A program made the position numbers and the translations under genes. 64,000 bases of DNA from Siphonobacter sp. SORGH_AS_0500 (lineage in GTDB: Bacteria; Bacteroidota; Bacteroidia; Cytophagales; Spirosomataceae), in the NCBI RefSeq assembly GCF_002838835.1, contig NZ_NHPP01000004.1, forward strand, positions 186,001-250,000, read 5' to 3'. The notes under the pieces are model-generated. The model saw only the letters and a program-made list of their open reading frames with translations, was not told the origin of the DNA and made no database searches. Each line of letters begins with the position of its first letter. Positions within the stretch are counted from its first letter, which is position 1. This document shows positions 7,794 to 16,933 of this stretch, piece by piece.

Positions 7794-10700
7794 ATGCATT
7801 ACTTAAAAAAAGAATTCCTTGAATTACTGACGAATGATGAACGTTTTTTTAACTTTTTTCAGGAAGCGGGCATCTGGACTTGGGATTTAGTAAATCCAGA
7901 CAATCAGTGGATGAGTCCTAGTTTCTGGGACAAGCTAGGCTATACGCCACAAGAAATTACAGCCCTTTCCTCAACCATAGTATCCTTATTGCATCCTGAT
8001 GATGTTCAGGCCGTAACCCGTGATTTGGAGGCCCATCTGGCAGACCCTTCCCATGCTTTTGAACCTGTAATTCGCTACTTTCACAAAGATGGGTCGATTG
8101 TTTGGGTACGCTGCCGGGGTATTGCGGTTCGAAATGCTGAGGGTCAGCCCGTGCGTATGCTGGTTTCTCACCAGGATATTACCAAGGAAAAGGAAGCCGA
8201 ACTAAGTGCTCGCCGGGAGGCTTTACTCTATCGCTACATAACCAATAGTCAGGTGCTCTACGTAGCACGAACAAATTTAGCAGGAGCTTATACCTTTGTT
8301 AGTGAAGATTACGCAAAGTCCCTGGGCAAAACGTCACAAGAATTAATTGGGACATTAGCTGCTGAAGCTGTTTTAGAAGAAGATGTACCTATAGGACTTC
8401 AAGCCTTCGAATCCTGTGCTACTCAACCCGAAGTACCTTTTACCGTGATTCTTCGCAAAAAGTCTGATCTAGGGCAGCTCAAAGTGCATGAGTGGACCTT
8501 TATTGGCCTGAGTGATACGGGCAATCAGGTTAACGAGATTCTTTGTTTGGGTCGCGACATCACCGAGAGCTTTAAAAACCAGGCAGATTTATCCGTTTTA
8601 CTCGCTGCGACTAGTGATATTCTTTCCATTGTGAATGCCGAAGGAATCATCAACTATCTATCGCCTTCTTGGAGTCGGATTTACGGCCTGGAGGTAGAGG
8701 AAAGTCTGGGACAAAACATCACTACCTTTCTTCATCCTGATGAGTGGGCAGTGGCTTTTGAAGCCTTAGCACAAGCCAACCAGATCGGGTACGGGAAATT
8801 AGAACACCGCATGCGTCACCGGGACGGACATTATCTGTGGATGGAAACCCGGGCTAATCGTTACGAGTTGACGGGCGAAATGGTGTTTACCAGCCGTGAT
8901 ATTACGGAACGTAAAAAGGCCGAAGCAGAACTGCTTCGAACCCGGCAACTGCTCGAGCAAACGGCTGAAATTGCCCGGGTGGGCGGCTGGGAATACATCG
9001 TGGCTACCGGACAAGTCAATCGTTCGGCCGTAGCCCGGGCCATCTACGAGGAAGATACTTCTACATTCCTGAGTGCGGATGCCGCTTTGGATGCGTTCAC
9101 TGACAAAGCGGTGCGAGCGAATGCAATAACCCTTCTTAGAGAGTCCATTAAAAAAGGAACGCCCTGGCATTTTGAAGGAGAAATACGCACGGCTCAAGGG
9201 AATCTAAAGTGGATTCGGAGTCAAGGGCAGGCCGAGTTTGAAAATGGCGTTTGTCAGCGACTGGTAGGCTCTACTCAGGATATCACTCGGGATAAGAAGG
9301 CTCAGATGGAGCTGTTTCGGACCCATGAATTTTTAGAAAATACGGGCCGAATGGCCAAAGTGGGCGGGTGGGAATTATTATGCCCTAGCCAGAAGCTTTA
9401 TTGGTCTTCCGTTACCAAAGAAATTCATGAATTGCCTTTGGACTATGTACCTAATGTTGACGCAGGCATTAACTTCTACGCCAGTGCTCAGGATCAGGCC
9501 CGCATTAGTCAAGTAGTTGAAGCGGCTCTAGAGCACGGAACTCCCTGGGATCTAGAAGCTCAAATTCGAACGGCTAAGGGAACACTCAAGTGGGTACGCA
9601 GTCAAGGAGAAGCCGAATTTGTCCAAGGGAAATGTGTCAGAATGTATGGTACGTTTCAAGATATTGACGATCGTAAGAAGGCGGAGCAAGAAACCGACAA
9701 AGCCCGTCAGCAGGCCGAAGCCGCCAGTAAGGCTAAGTCGGAGTTTCTGGCTAACATGAGCCACGAAATCCGTACTCCTTTGAACGGGGTCATTGGCTTT
9801 ACTGAACTTTTAATGAATACGCGTCTGGATGAGACTCAGACTCAATATCAGCAAGTGGTGTTGCAATCGGCTCAGTCGCTTTTAGATATTATCAATGATA
9901 TTTTAGATTTTTCTAAAATTGAAGCGGATAAACTTCAGCTAGCTTCCGAAAAGACGAACCTTTGGCAGCTCTCGGAGCAGGCAATTTCCATGATTACGAC
10001 TCAGGCTCATAAAAAAGGACTGGAAGTACTGCTAAATCTGGACGTAGATGTGCCCACTTGGGTATGGGTGGATGGCATTCGTCTGCGACAGATCCTGGTC
10101 AATTTGTTAGGCAATGCGGTTAAGTTTACGCTCAAAGGCGAAATTGAACTTAAGACCGAAGTCATTCGTAGTCAGCAAGATCAAGTTACGTTGCAGTTTT
10201 CGGTTCGTGATACGGGCATTGGCATTGCTCTTGAAAATCAGCATAAAATCTTTGAAGCTTTTATGCAAGAGGATCTCTCGACGACTAAAAAATTTGGCGG
10301 AACAGGGTTAGGTTTGAGCATCTCCAGTCGTTTATTACGTCTGATGGGAAGTGAGTTCAGGCTAGATAGCGATATAGACAAAGGCAGCATTTTTTCCTTT
10401 GAGCTCACGCTGCCCGTTGAAGCTGAACCTAAAGCATCCTGGCCGCAGCTACGCTCCCTTAAGCAAGTACTTATTGTCGATGATAATGAGAGTAATCGGC
10501 TGATCCTAGAGCGGATGTTGGCCTTGGAGCATATTCCTACTCAATCTGCTTCCAATGGCATGCAAGCCTTGGAGTTGGTAGCAAAAGAAACTTTTGATAT
10601 CATCATCATGGACTACCACATGCCGTATTTAAACGGCATTGAGACTTTAAGTAGTTTGCGTAGAATCCATGCCCACGATAGTCAGCATCAGCCTGTAATA

Positions 10701-11291
10701 TTGCTCTATACTTCCTCGGAAGATGAAGCCGTAGAAAAAGCCTGTCAGCAATTAGACATAACCCATCGACTAATTAAGCCCGTTAAAATCCAGCAGCTTT
10801 ATCAGGCTTTATCTAGTCTCATGGATCTCAGAACTAGTGAGGCGGAGCCCACTACCGCCGAGTCTGGAAACCATGCTTCTAGTGCCGTGGTCCAGGAAGC
10901 GAAAACCCGTTCGGTGCTGGTAGTAGAAGACAATGCCGTTAATCGTTTGCTGGCCCATAAGCTCATTGCTTCCCTACGGCCTGATTTAACCATTTATGAG
11001 GCTCACGACGGCAAGCAGGGACTTGAAGCCTACCTTCGTTATCAGCCAGATCTTATTTTAATGGATATTCAAATGCCTGAAATGAATGGGTACGAAGCTA
11101 CTCAGGCCATCCGGGCGAAAGAGAAGAAGGGTCGGATTCCTATTTTAGCGTTAACGGCGGGCACCCTAGCCGGAGAAAGAGACAGGTGTCTGGCCGCCGG
11201 AATGGATGACTATCTGACCAAACCGATTGCCCGGGTAGTTTTAGAAAAAGCCTTTACTCAGTGGCTTCCACTTCCCTCTAACCATTCCTGA
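7794..11291 (+). CDS. Hybrid sensor histidine kinase with five PAS domains and two receivers
   Basis: This 1165-residue protein has no transmembrane segment, so it is a cytoplasmic sensor. The order is PAS 1 (about 10-135), PAS 2 (150-260), PAS 3 (266-375), PAS 4 (382-505) and PAS 5 (510-630), then a coiled linker, HisKA with the phosphoacceptor His657 in [10 protein letters not shown], and HATPase_c (GTGLGLSI). It ends with receiver 1 with Asp940 (IIMDYHMP) and receiver 2 with Asp1091 ([11 protein letters not shown]). There is no HPt domain, so the phosphate must go to an unlinked partner. PAS 4 and PAS 5 share GTPW, IRTA and LKWxRSQG and look like a recent duplication. No response regulator is adjacent. 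Confidence 0.93.
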   Translation: MHYLKKEFLELLTNDERFFNFFQEAGIWTWDLVNPDNQWMSPSFWDKLGYTPQEITALSSTIVSLLHPDDVQAVTRDLEAHLADPSHAFEPVIRYFHKDGSIVWVRCRGIAVRNAEGQPVRMLVSHQDITKEKEAELSARREALLYRYITNSQVLYVARTNLAGAYTFVSEDYAKSLGKTSQELIGTLAAEAVLEEDVPIGLQAFESCATQPEVPFTVILRKKSDLGQLKVHEWTFIGLSDTGNQVNEILCLGRDITESFKNQADLSVLLAATSDILSIVNAEGIINYLSPSWSRIYGLEVEESLGQNITTFLHPDEWAVAFEALAQANQIGYGKLEHRMRHRDGHYLWMETRANRYELTGEMVFTSRDITERKKAEAELLRTRQLLEQTAEIARVGGWEYIVATGQVNRSAVARAIYEEDTSTFLSADAALDAFTDKAVRANAITLLRESIKKGTPWHFEGEIRTAQGNLKWIRSQGQAEFENGVCQRLVGSTQDITRDKKAQMELFRTHEFLENTGRMAKVGGWELLCPSQKLYWSSVTKEIHELPLDYVPNVDAGINFYASAQDQARISQVVEAALEHGTPWDLEAQIRTAKGTLKWVRSQGEAEFVQGKCVRMYGTFQDIDDRKKAEQETDKARQQAEAASKAKSEFLANMSHEIRTPLNGVIGFTELLMNTRLDETQTQYQQVVLQSAQSLLDIINDILDFSKIEADKLQLASEKTNLWQLSEQAISMITTQAHKKGLEVLLNLDVDVPTWVWVDGIRLRQILVNLLGNAVKFTLKGEIELKTEVIRSQQDQVTLQFSVRDTGIGIALENQHKIFEAFMQEDLSTTKKFGGTGLGLSISSRLLRLMGSEFRLDSDIDKGSIFSFELTLPVEAEPKASWPQLRSLKQVLIVDDNESNRLILERMLALEHIPTQSASNGMQALELVAKETFDIIIMDYHMPYLNGIETLSSLRRIHAHDSQHQPVILLYTSSEDEAVEKACQQLDITHRLIKPVKIQQLYQALSSLMDLRTSEAEPTTAESGNHASSAVVQEAKTRSVLVVEDNAVNRLLAHKLIASLRPDLTIYEAHDGKQGLEAYLRYQPDLILMDIQMPEMNGYEATQAIRAKEKKGRIPILALTAGTLAGERDRCLAAGMDDYLTKPIARVVLEKAFTQWLPLPSNHS

Positions 11292-11461
11292 GTCATTACC
11301 AGGCAAACATTACATCCATTCTATAAAAGGAAGCGAAGCCTATACAAGAGCTTTTCTTGGTATCTAGATAGTCATCTTACTTCCTTTTATAAGCAATTCT
11401 TTAGAAAATGTATACGCTAGTGGCTCTGCCGTATAGGCTCAATAACTATCTGGCTCCTTTA

Positions 11462-12057
11462 CTATAGATCTAAAACAGCATCCAGGGCTTCTAAGATCTT
11501 CACTTCGTTGACCGTAAGCCCGAGGACTCTGAAAACTTCATATTGATTTTCTCTTTGCCAAACGGATAATGTTTATAATCCACAAGCCCTGCTGCAATGG
11601 CTTTGTTATGAAGTATACGAATGATAATCAGGTGATTAACAATAGTGCAGTCACTTACCTTACGTTTACTTTTTACATAGGTTCGGTATCGTTCGAGTAA
11701 TGGAACAGTTATTTCCTGAAACGAGATATCCGCATTATTTAGAAAATCATTGATGTAAGGGATGTCTGTATTGACACGGTTATATTTACCTTGCTTACGC
11801 AAGTGATCAATAAAGAGGTCGGCTGGATTAAAATGAAGAACCTGTTTTGGGGCCGAATGTGAGTGCGGGCCACTTGATGCGAAATGAGTTTTTGCTGGGA
11901 AGCGAGTTGCAATATTTTATCATGGGCTTCGACTTTCCACTCCGCTTTGAAATGAGGTTATTCAAACGAGCCAAATTAGGATGGGATTTTTAACCTTTTC
12001 AGCTTTGGCTTCCGATTCTTTCAAGTTTTGACCTAAAGTAAAGCAATCAGTCAACAG
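11462..12057 (-). pseudogene. Tyrosine recombinase (phage-type integrase) fragment with several frameshifts
   Basis: Reading leftward from about 12057, pieces in successive frames make one protein: ESEAKAEKVKNPIL, ARLNNLIS, EWKVEAHDKILQLASQQKLI, then a long open piece with PLLERYRTYVKSKRKVSDCT and NKAIAAGLVDYKHYPFGKEK, then LGLTVNEVKILEALDAVL to the stop at 11462. This is the SAM-like N-terminal core-binding domain of a tyrosine integrase. The catalytic domain with R..HxxR..Y is absent. At least four frame breaks show it is dead. It marks an old mobile element, and no flanking att repeat was found. Confidence 0.65.
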
Positions 12058-12123
12058 GATTTGGTATAACAAATTCCGATTTTTATGAATTTATGCGGAA
12101 TAATAATTTTTGTAATGAACTGA

Positions 12124-12741
12124 TTGACAGTTTATAATGATTCATATCAAACCATAAGAAACCAGATCATGCAGGATATCGAGCCTTTTTACGGATGGGA
12201 GAAATATTATGTAGCTGCGGATGATCCACAATCGCCTTTCCATAACCGGGAGTACAATTATCAGCAATATGAGAACACGGTTTATGACTATTACATCCAC
12301 CCTAATTGGGATGAAATCGGTTCTGAGACGCTCTATTGTAAGATTCTTTTCGCTGACTATGAATTAAACTTCACGGTGATTGAGTTACTGGGCGAGTGGA
12401 ATGATACCTTGCATAATGATATTATGTTCTTCAAACGTAACGTCATTGACCCCTTACTTTCAGAAGGAATTAATAAATTCATCTTAATTGGTGAAAACGT
12501 CTTTAATTTCCACGGAAGTAATGACGACGATTATTACGCCGAATGGTTTGAAGAAGTAGAGGACGGCTGGATTGTCGCTCTTAATTTTCGCGATTTCGTT
12601 CAGGAAGAATTTACCAAGTATCACTTGGATTATTACATCAACTACGGCGGTACGCTGGAAGAAATTCCTAACTGGCGTACTTTAAAGCCGAAGATTTTTT
12701 ACGAAGGCGTCAATCGACTGATTCAGCGAAGAATAGGGTAA
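12124..12741 (+). CDS. Conserved hypothetical protein, acidic and aromatic-rich
   Basis: This 205-residue protein is very rich in Tyr, Trp, Asp and Glu, with no signal peptide and no membrane segment. Characteristic stretches are EPFYGWEKYYVAADD, ELLGEWNDTLHNDIMF and KFILIGENVFNFHGS. It resembles conserved Cytophagales proteins of unknown function as far as I recall. The frame begins with TTG at 12124, since no ATG lies before the conserved-looking N-terminus. The ATG at 12169 (MQDIEPF) is the fallback. A strong bidirectional terminator follows. Confidence 0.65.
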   Translation: MTVYNDSYQTIRNQIMQDIEPFYGWEKYYVAADDPQSPFHNREYNYQQYENTVYDYYIHPNWDEIGSETLYCKILFADYELNFTVIELLGEWNDTLHNDIMFFKRNVIDPLLSEGINKFILIGENVFNFHGSNDDDYYAEWFEEVEDGWIVALNFRDFVQEEFTKYHLDYYINYGGTLEEIPNWRTLKPKIFYEGVNRLIQRRIG

Positions 12742-12744
12742 AAG

Positions 12745-12779
12745 AAAAGCCGTATAACCTCAATCGTTATACGGCTTTT
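12745..12779. terminator. Bidirectional terminator
   Basis: A perfect 14-bp stem (AAAAGCCGTATAAC and complement) with a 7-base loop and A/T runs on both sides lies between two convergent genes. Confidence 0.9.
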
Positions 12780-12785
12780 TTATAA

Positions 12786-13430
12786 TCAAATCAAACGCTC
12801 TTTTGTGGCTTTCTCGATAGCCTCGGCTTTGGAATGTACTTCGAGTTTCCAGTAAATATTCTTGATATGCGTGCGGATGGTTTCTTTATCTACAAAAAGT
12901 TCATCCGCTATAGTCGAATAGCTTTTGCCCTTGGCCAGTAATTCCAGCACTTCCGTTTCCCGGGAAGTAAGCGGCGAATTTCGATTTTTCTGGAAGGATT
13001 GCACCACCATTCGGGCTACGTTCGTACTCATAGGAGCACCGCCATTCTGAATCTCCTGAATGGCATCCAGTAATCGGCTTGGAGGCATGTTTTTAGTCAG
13101 GTAACCACCTGCACCCGCACATAAAGCCTTGAATACCAGATCATCGTTTTCGTAGACGGTAATGACAATAATATTCGTCTGGGGTCGGATTTTCTTGATT
13201 TTGGTAATGCCTTCAATGCCGGTCATACCGGGTAATTCAATGTCCATTAATACGACATCGGGATTATCCTGTTGCAAGTGCAGAAGAGCATCTTCACAGC
13301 TGGAATAGGTCTGGACAGTTCGAAATCCAGAGGTACTATTGATTAACAGAGCAAATCCTTCACGAATGACGGAGTCGTCTTCAACAATACATACATTAAT
13401 CGTTTGAGGAGCAGATAAAGTACTATTCAT
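12786..13430 (-). CDS. NarL/LuxR-type response regulator
   Basis: This 214-residue protein has an N-terminal receiver with acidic pocket EDD (residues 17-19) and phosphoacceptor Asp63 (LMDIELPGMTG). The C-terminal LuxR HTH begins LTSRETEVLELLAKGKSYST and contains the recognition helix region VDKETIRTHIKNIYWKL. It lies directly downstream of the propeller histidine kinase gene on the same strand, 95 bases after it, so they are an obvious two-component pair. The kinase has a HisKA_3-type core, which is the class that pairs with NarL regulators. Confidence 0.92.
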   Translation of the reverse strand: MNSTLSAPQTINVCIVEDDSVIREGFALLINSTSGFRTVQTYSSCEDALLHLQQDNPDVVLMDIELPGMTGIEGITKIKKIRPQTNIIVITVYENDDLVFKALCAGAGGYLTKNMPPSRLLDAIQEIQNGGAPMSTNVARMVVQSFQKNRNSPLTSRETEVLELLAKGKSYSTIADELFVDKETIRTHIKNIYWKLEVHSKAEAIEKATKERLI

Positions 13431-13525
13431 GGCTTTTAAAAAGATACTAAAGATAAAGCATAGTTTTCCGGTAATACATGTTTAATGGTATAATCGGAGA
13501 AATGACTTATTAAGCGGAAAGAGTT

Positions 13526-16500
13526 TTACTTTTTAGCGGGTGCCGGAAGAGACAGGGTAATGCTTGTTCCCGCCTCCGATGCACTGATCACCTGTAGGGT
13601 GCCATTAAATTTTCGGGCACGACTTTCCATGTTCAGCAAGCCATTTCCAGTCATTCGCTTACTGGACTCGAAGCCTTTCCCATTGTCAATCCACTGAATA
13701 GTAGCCCGGTTATTTTCCTGCTTAAAAATCAGTCTGGTTTCGGTGGCCTGGGCGTGTTTTAGCGTATTGCTAATGGCTTCCTTGAAAAGAAAGATTACGT
13801 GTCGGCTAACTCCCATGGGTAAAGAAAAATCTTTCAGACTTTCGGTTAACCCTTCAATATCAAAGCGAATGCCCGTCTTGTCAAGAACGTCATCCCCGAA
13901 GTCTTTCAGACGAATGGCAATTTCATAAAGGTTATCGTGATCAGGATTAATCGCCCAGATGAAATCTTTAGTTCCCTGATACATCCGGTTCGCATTATCG
14001 CTGATCTTGGTAAGAAGGGGTAATACGTTATCTGAATGCTCGGGAAGTTTGGTTTTAATGATTTCGGTCAACATCGAAATGCGGGTAATCGTATTGCCAA
14101 ATTCATCGTGCAGATCCTGAGCCGCCAGTTTTCGCACGCGTTCATTTTCAGCCAGCTTTACCTTTTCCAGTTCCAGTAACCGAGCCACCTGATTTCTTAA
14201 ACGATAGGTATAAAACAGCCAGGTAGCCACTGCTGCTACAAGGGCACAGGAAATATAAAACCACCAGCGTTGCCAGAAGGGGGGAATAACGGTAATCGGA
14301 ATTTCCAGCAATTTTTGTTCGTTCCAGACCCCATCGGCATTGGAGGCCTTTACCTTTAATACATAGTCTCCGGGATTCAGGTTGGAAAAGCTGAGGTAAC
14401 GTCGCTGACCGCTGTAATTCCAGTCATCCTGAAAGCCTTCGAGTTTATAGGCATACTGATTTTTCTGTGGATCTTTATAATCAAGGGCCGTATAAACGAA
14501 GGAAATAAAGTTTTCGTTGTAATTGATATTCAGCTTTTTATCGGCAGCCAGAAGACTGTCGAAAGCAAATGACTTTTCGAATTTTCGGAAAGTCGTCAGC
14601 ACAATGGGTGGCAGAAACTGACTTTCTCTTAACTGCCAGGGATGAAAACTGATTAAGATACCAATTCCTCCGAAGAAAAACTCTCCGTCATCGCTCTGAT
14701 GAAACGCTCCTACGTTGAATTCATTGGAGAGTAAGCCATCCGAACTAGCGTAATTCCGAAAGGCTTTCGTGCGTGGATCGAAGCGGGAGATTCCTTTATT
14801 GGTGCTCATCCACAAACGGCCCTGGGGATCTTCCAGTAACCCATAAACCACGTTGTTAGGCAAGCCCTGTTCTTCGGTAAAGTGCTCAAAACGAGCCCGG
14901 TCTCCCTCAAAGTAAAGCCGACTCAGGCCTTTGCTGCTGGCGATCCAGAATTGCCCGTTGCGGCAGGCGTGCAAGTCATAAATCTCATTGCTAAGCAAGG
15001 AATGAGCATCGTCGGTTTTGTTATAAAAAGAGCTGATCGTGCCGCGGGGGTCCATTTTAAAAAGACCGCCCAGCGTTCCCACCCAAATGGAGCCATCTGA
15101 TTGCTCATGAATTGCTTCAACGGTTGAAACGGGTCCGTCGTAATGAAAATGAAAGCGATGGAGTACGCCGTTCTGGTTGCGTTTAAAGACTCCTTTATCC
15201 GTTCCAATCCAGAGGTTCCGTTGCCGATCCTCAAACAAGCACTTGACCTGAACATTTTCATGCCCTAAAGAAACGGATTCAAAACGATCCGCCGAGCGGT
15301 TGTAACGCCATAAACCTTCTTCCCCGCCCATCCAGAGGTTACCCTGATGGTCTTCCCGAAACGCATGAATCGCCCCGCCCAATCCGGCATCGGGGTAAGA
15401 CTTGGCTTCCAGCGTATTTCGGTTGATGCGATAAAGTCCATGATAACTGCCCATCCACAGTTGCTGGTATTTATCCGTATAAACAGATAAGAATAACTGT
15501 AGGGAAGAGGCGGGAGAAATGAAGGATTCCCAATGCTGAAAGTTATTTTTTGATTGACTGAAGGCCTGTACGCCCGCATCCCGAGTCCCCATCCATACCA
15601 CATCTTCTTTCGGATCGGGACCTTCAAAGAGGCAGGTAACCCGGTTGCTCTTGAGTCCCTTTCGAGTTCTGTCATCAACGATCCATTGGGAGAGGAGGGG
15701 TAATTCAAGCGGGTTACGCAGATCAAACCGATACACGCCTTCGTTCGCTACCGTTACCCAAAGCTGGTTCTGATGGCTGGCCAGTAAAGCCAGGACGGGT
15801 TTCTGAGAAACCCATGCTAAGGTGGTGCGATGGGGCAACTGACGATCCACACGGTTGAGTCCTTGATCCGTTCCCACCCAGAGTTGTTTCCGGTGATCTT
15901 GTGTAATGGCGTACACATGGGTACCCCACGATTTCCAGAGAGTTACGGATCTTCTATGATTAATTTCCGGAGAAATTCGATAAAGTCCGCGATTCGTAGC
16001 TACCCATAAAAAACCATCGCTGTCCACCTTCAGGGCCTGAATCGAGCGATCTTTTAATACGTAATTGGAGGTGTGGAGCAGATGATTGAAATCAAAATCC
16101 TGCCCCACGTTAGGAGATACCCGGAAAAGCCCATTGGTTGTGCCGACCCAGATAAAACCCTGTGCATCTACGGCTAATGCCTTGGCGGTAATTTTATAGG
16201 AGAGATCCGTTTCGCCAATACGGGTGAAAAGTCCAGTGGCCAGGTCCAGACGGTTCAAACCCTGACGAGTGCCAATCCAGATCTGCTGACGGCTTTCTGC
16301 CAAAGAAAGAATGTAATCATTGGAAAGACTATGAGCCTGAAAAGGCTGATGATGGTAATGCACAAACTGGTGCCCATCGAAGCGATTCAAGCCGTTTTGA
16401 GTACCCAGCCAGACATACCCACGCTGATCTTTCAGCAGGCAGGTTACCTCGCTCTGGGACAGCCCCTCATTGACCGAATACTGATCCAGCAAAACCGGCT

Positions 16501-16576
16501 TAGGCTGGGCTAACCCGGTTCCACAGATCCATAATAAGAACAGGCTTACTAGTAACTTTCGCATGTATTTCGGCAC
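13526..16576 (-). CDS. Two-component propeller sensor histidine kinase
   Basis: This 1016-residue protein has a signal peptide ending at GLAQ (residue 24). A large periplasmic region follows with many propeller repeats of the form VWLGTxxGLxRF/W, probably two seven-bladed propellers. Next come a Y_Y_Y-type domain near 690-760 (YAYKLEGFQDDWNYSG, SFSNLNPGDYVLKVKASNAD), one transmembrane helix near 768-790, and a HisKA_3 core with His823 in AAQDLHDEFGNTITR. It ends with an HATPase (EAISNTLKHAQA, DNGKGF). Unlike the long hybrid forms it stops after the ATPase and uses a separate regulator downstream. Such kinases usually sense oligosaccharides, but the ligand here is unknown. Confidence 0.92.
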   Translation of the reverse strand: MPKYMRKLLVSLFLLWICGTGLAQPKPVLLDQYSVNEGLSQSEVTCLLKDQRGYVWLGTQNGLNRFDGHQFVHYHHQPFQAHSLSNDYILSLAESRQQIWIGTRQGLNRLDLATGLFTRIGETDLSYKITAKALAVDAQGFIWVGTTNGLFRVSPNVGQDFDFNHLLHTSNYVLKDRSIQALKVDSDGFLWVATNRGLYRISPEINHRRSVTLWKSWGTHVYAITQDHRKQLWVGTDQGLNRVDRQLPHRTTLAWVSQKPVLALLASHQNQLWVTVANEGVYRFDLRNPLELPLLSQWIVDDRTRKGLKSNRVTCLFEGPDPKEDVVWMGTRDAGVQAFSQSKNNFQHWESFISPASSLQLFLSVYTDKYQQLWMGSYHGLYRINRNTLEAKSYPDAGLGGAIHAFREDHQGNLWMGGEEGLWRYNRSADRFESVSLGHENVQVKCLFEDRQRNLWIGTDKGVFKRNQNGVLHRFHFHYDGPVSTVEAIHEQSDGSIWVGTLGGLFKMDPRGTISSFYNKTDDAHSLLSNEIYDLHACRNGQFWIASSKGLSRLYFEGDRARFEHFTEEQGLPNNVVYGLLEDPQGRLWMSTNKGISRFDPRTKAFRNYASSDGLLSNEFNVGAFHQSDDGEFFFGGIGILISFHPWQLRESQFLPPIVLTTFRKFEKSFAFDSLLAADKKLNINYNENFISFVYTALDYKDPQKNQYAYKLEGFQDDWNYSGQRRYLSFSNLNPGDYVLKVKASNADGVWNEQKLLEIPITVIPPFWQRWWFYISCALVAAVATWLFYTYRLRNQVARLLELEKVKLAENERVRKLAAQDLHDEFGNTITRISMLTEIIKTKLPEHSDNVLPLLTKISDNANRMYQGTKDFIWAINPDHDNLYEIAIRLKDFGDDVLDKTGIRFDIEGLTESLKDFSLPMGVSRHVIFLFKEAISNTLKHAQATETRLIFKQENNRATIQWIDNGKGFESSKRMTGNGLLNMESRARKFNGTLQVISASEAGTSITLSLPAPAKK

Positions 16577-16933
16577 GATTTACCCGCTTTACCCAGGTAA
16601 ATCCCCTCGTTTTTTTCTATATATCCCCCTAAATGTGGGATACGATAGCTTGAAGAATTGACATAATTTTGACCCGTAGAATTTTTACAAAGTTTTGGTT
16701 AAGGGAAAAAACAGTTCTGTCTTGCGGAGCTGTTTTTTAGTTTTTAAGCGAATTCAAAAGTAAGACTTAAAAATCAGGAATAGTAGCCAAAATCTTCTCA
16801 TTTGAAGTCATCCCCCCCAATCTGATCTATTGAGGCACAGGGAGCCGCTTTTCTTCCGTACTTTTAGCAATTGAAAAACCATTGCGAAACTGACTAAAAC
16901 AGTCGGTCTTACCTGAAAACGCTTCTTCTCTCT
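16577..16933. other. Divergent intergenic region
   Basis: These 357 bases separate the kinase from the peptidase gene. Immediately upstream of the kinase start is an inverted repeat GATTTACC (16577-16584) and GGTAAATC (16596-16603), which may be an operator. At 16706-16738 a hairpin (AAAAAACAGTTCTG against CGGAGCTGTTTTTT, with G-U pairs) resembles a terminator, although no gene upstream would need it on the plus strand. Confidence 0.4.

Noticed and set aside
12124..12168. Start at the ATG at 12169 for the hypothetical gene
   Set aside because: The upstream residues TVYNDSYQTIRNQI look like a continuous conserved N-terminus, so I kept the TTG start, though not firmly.
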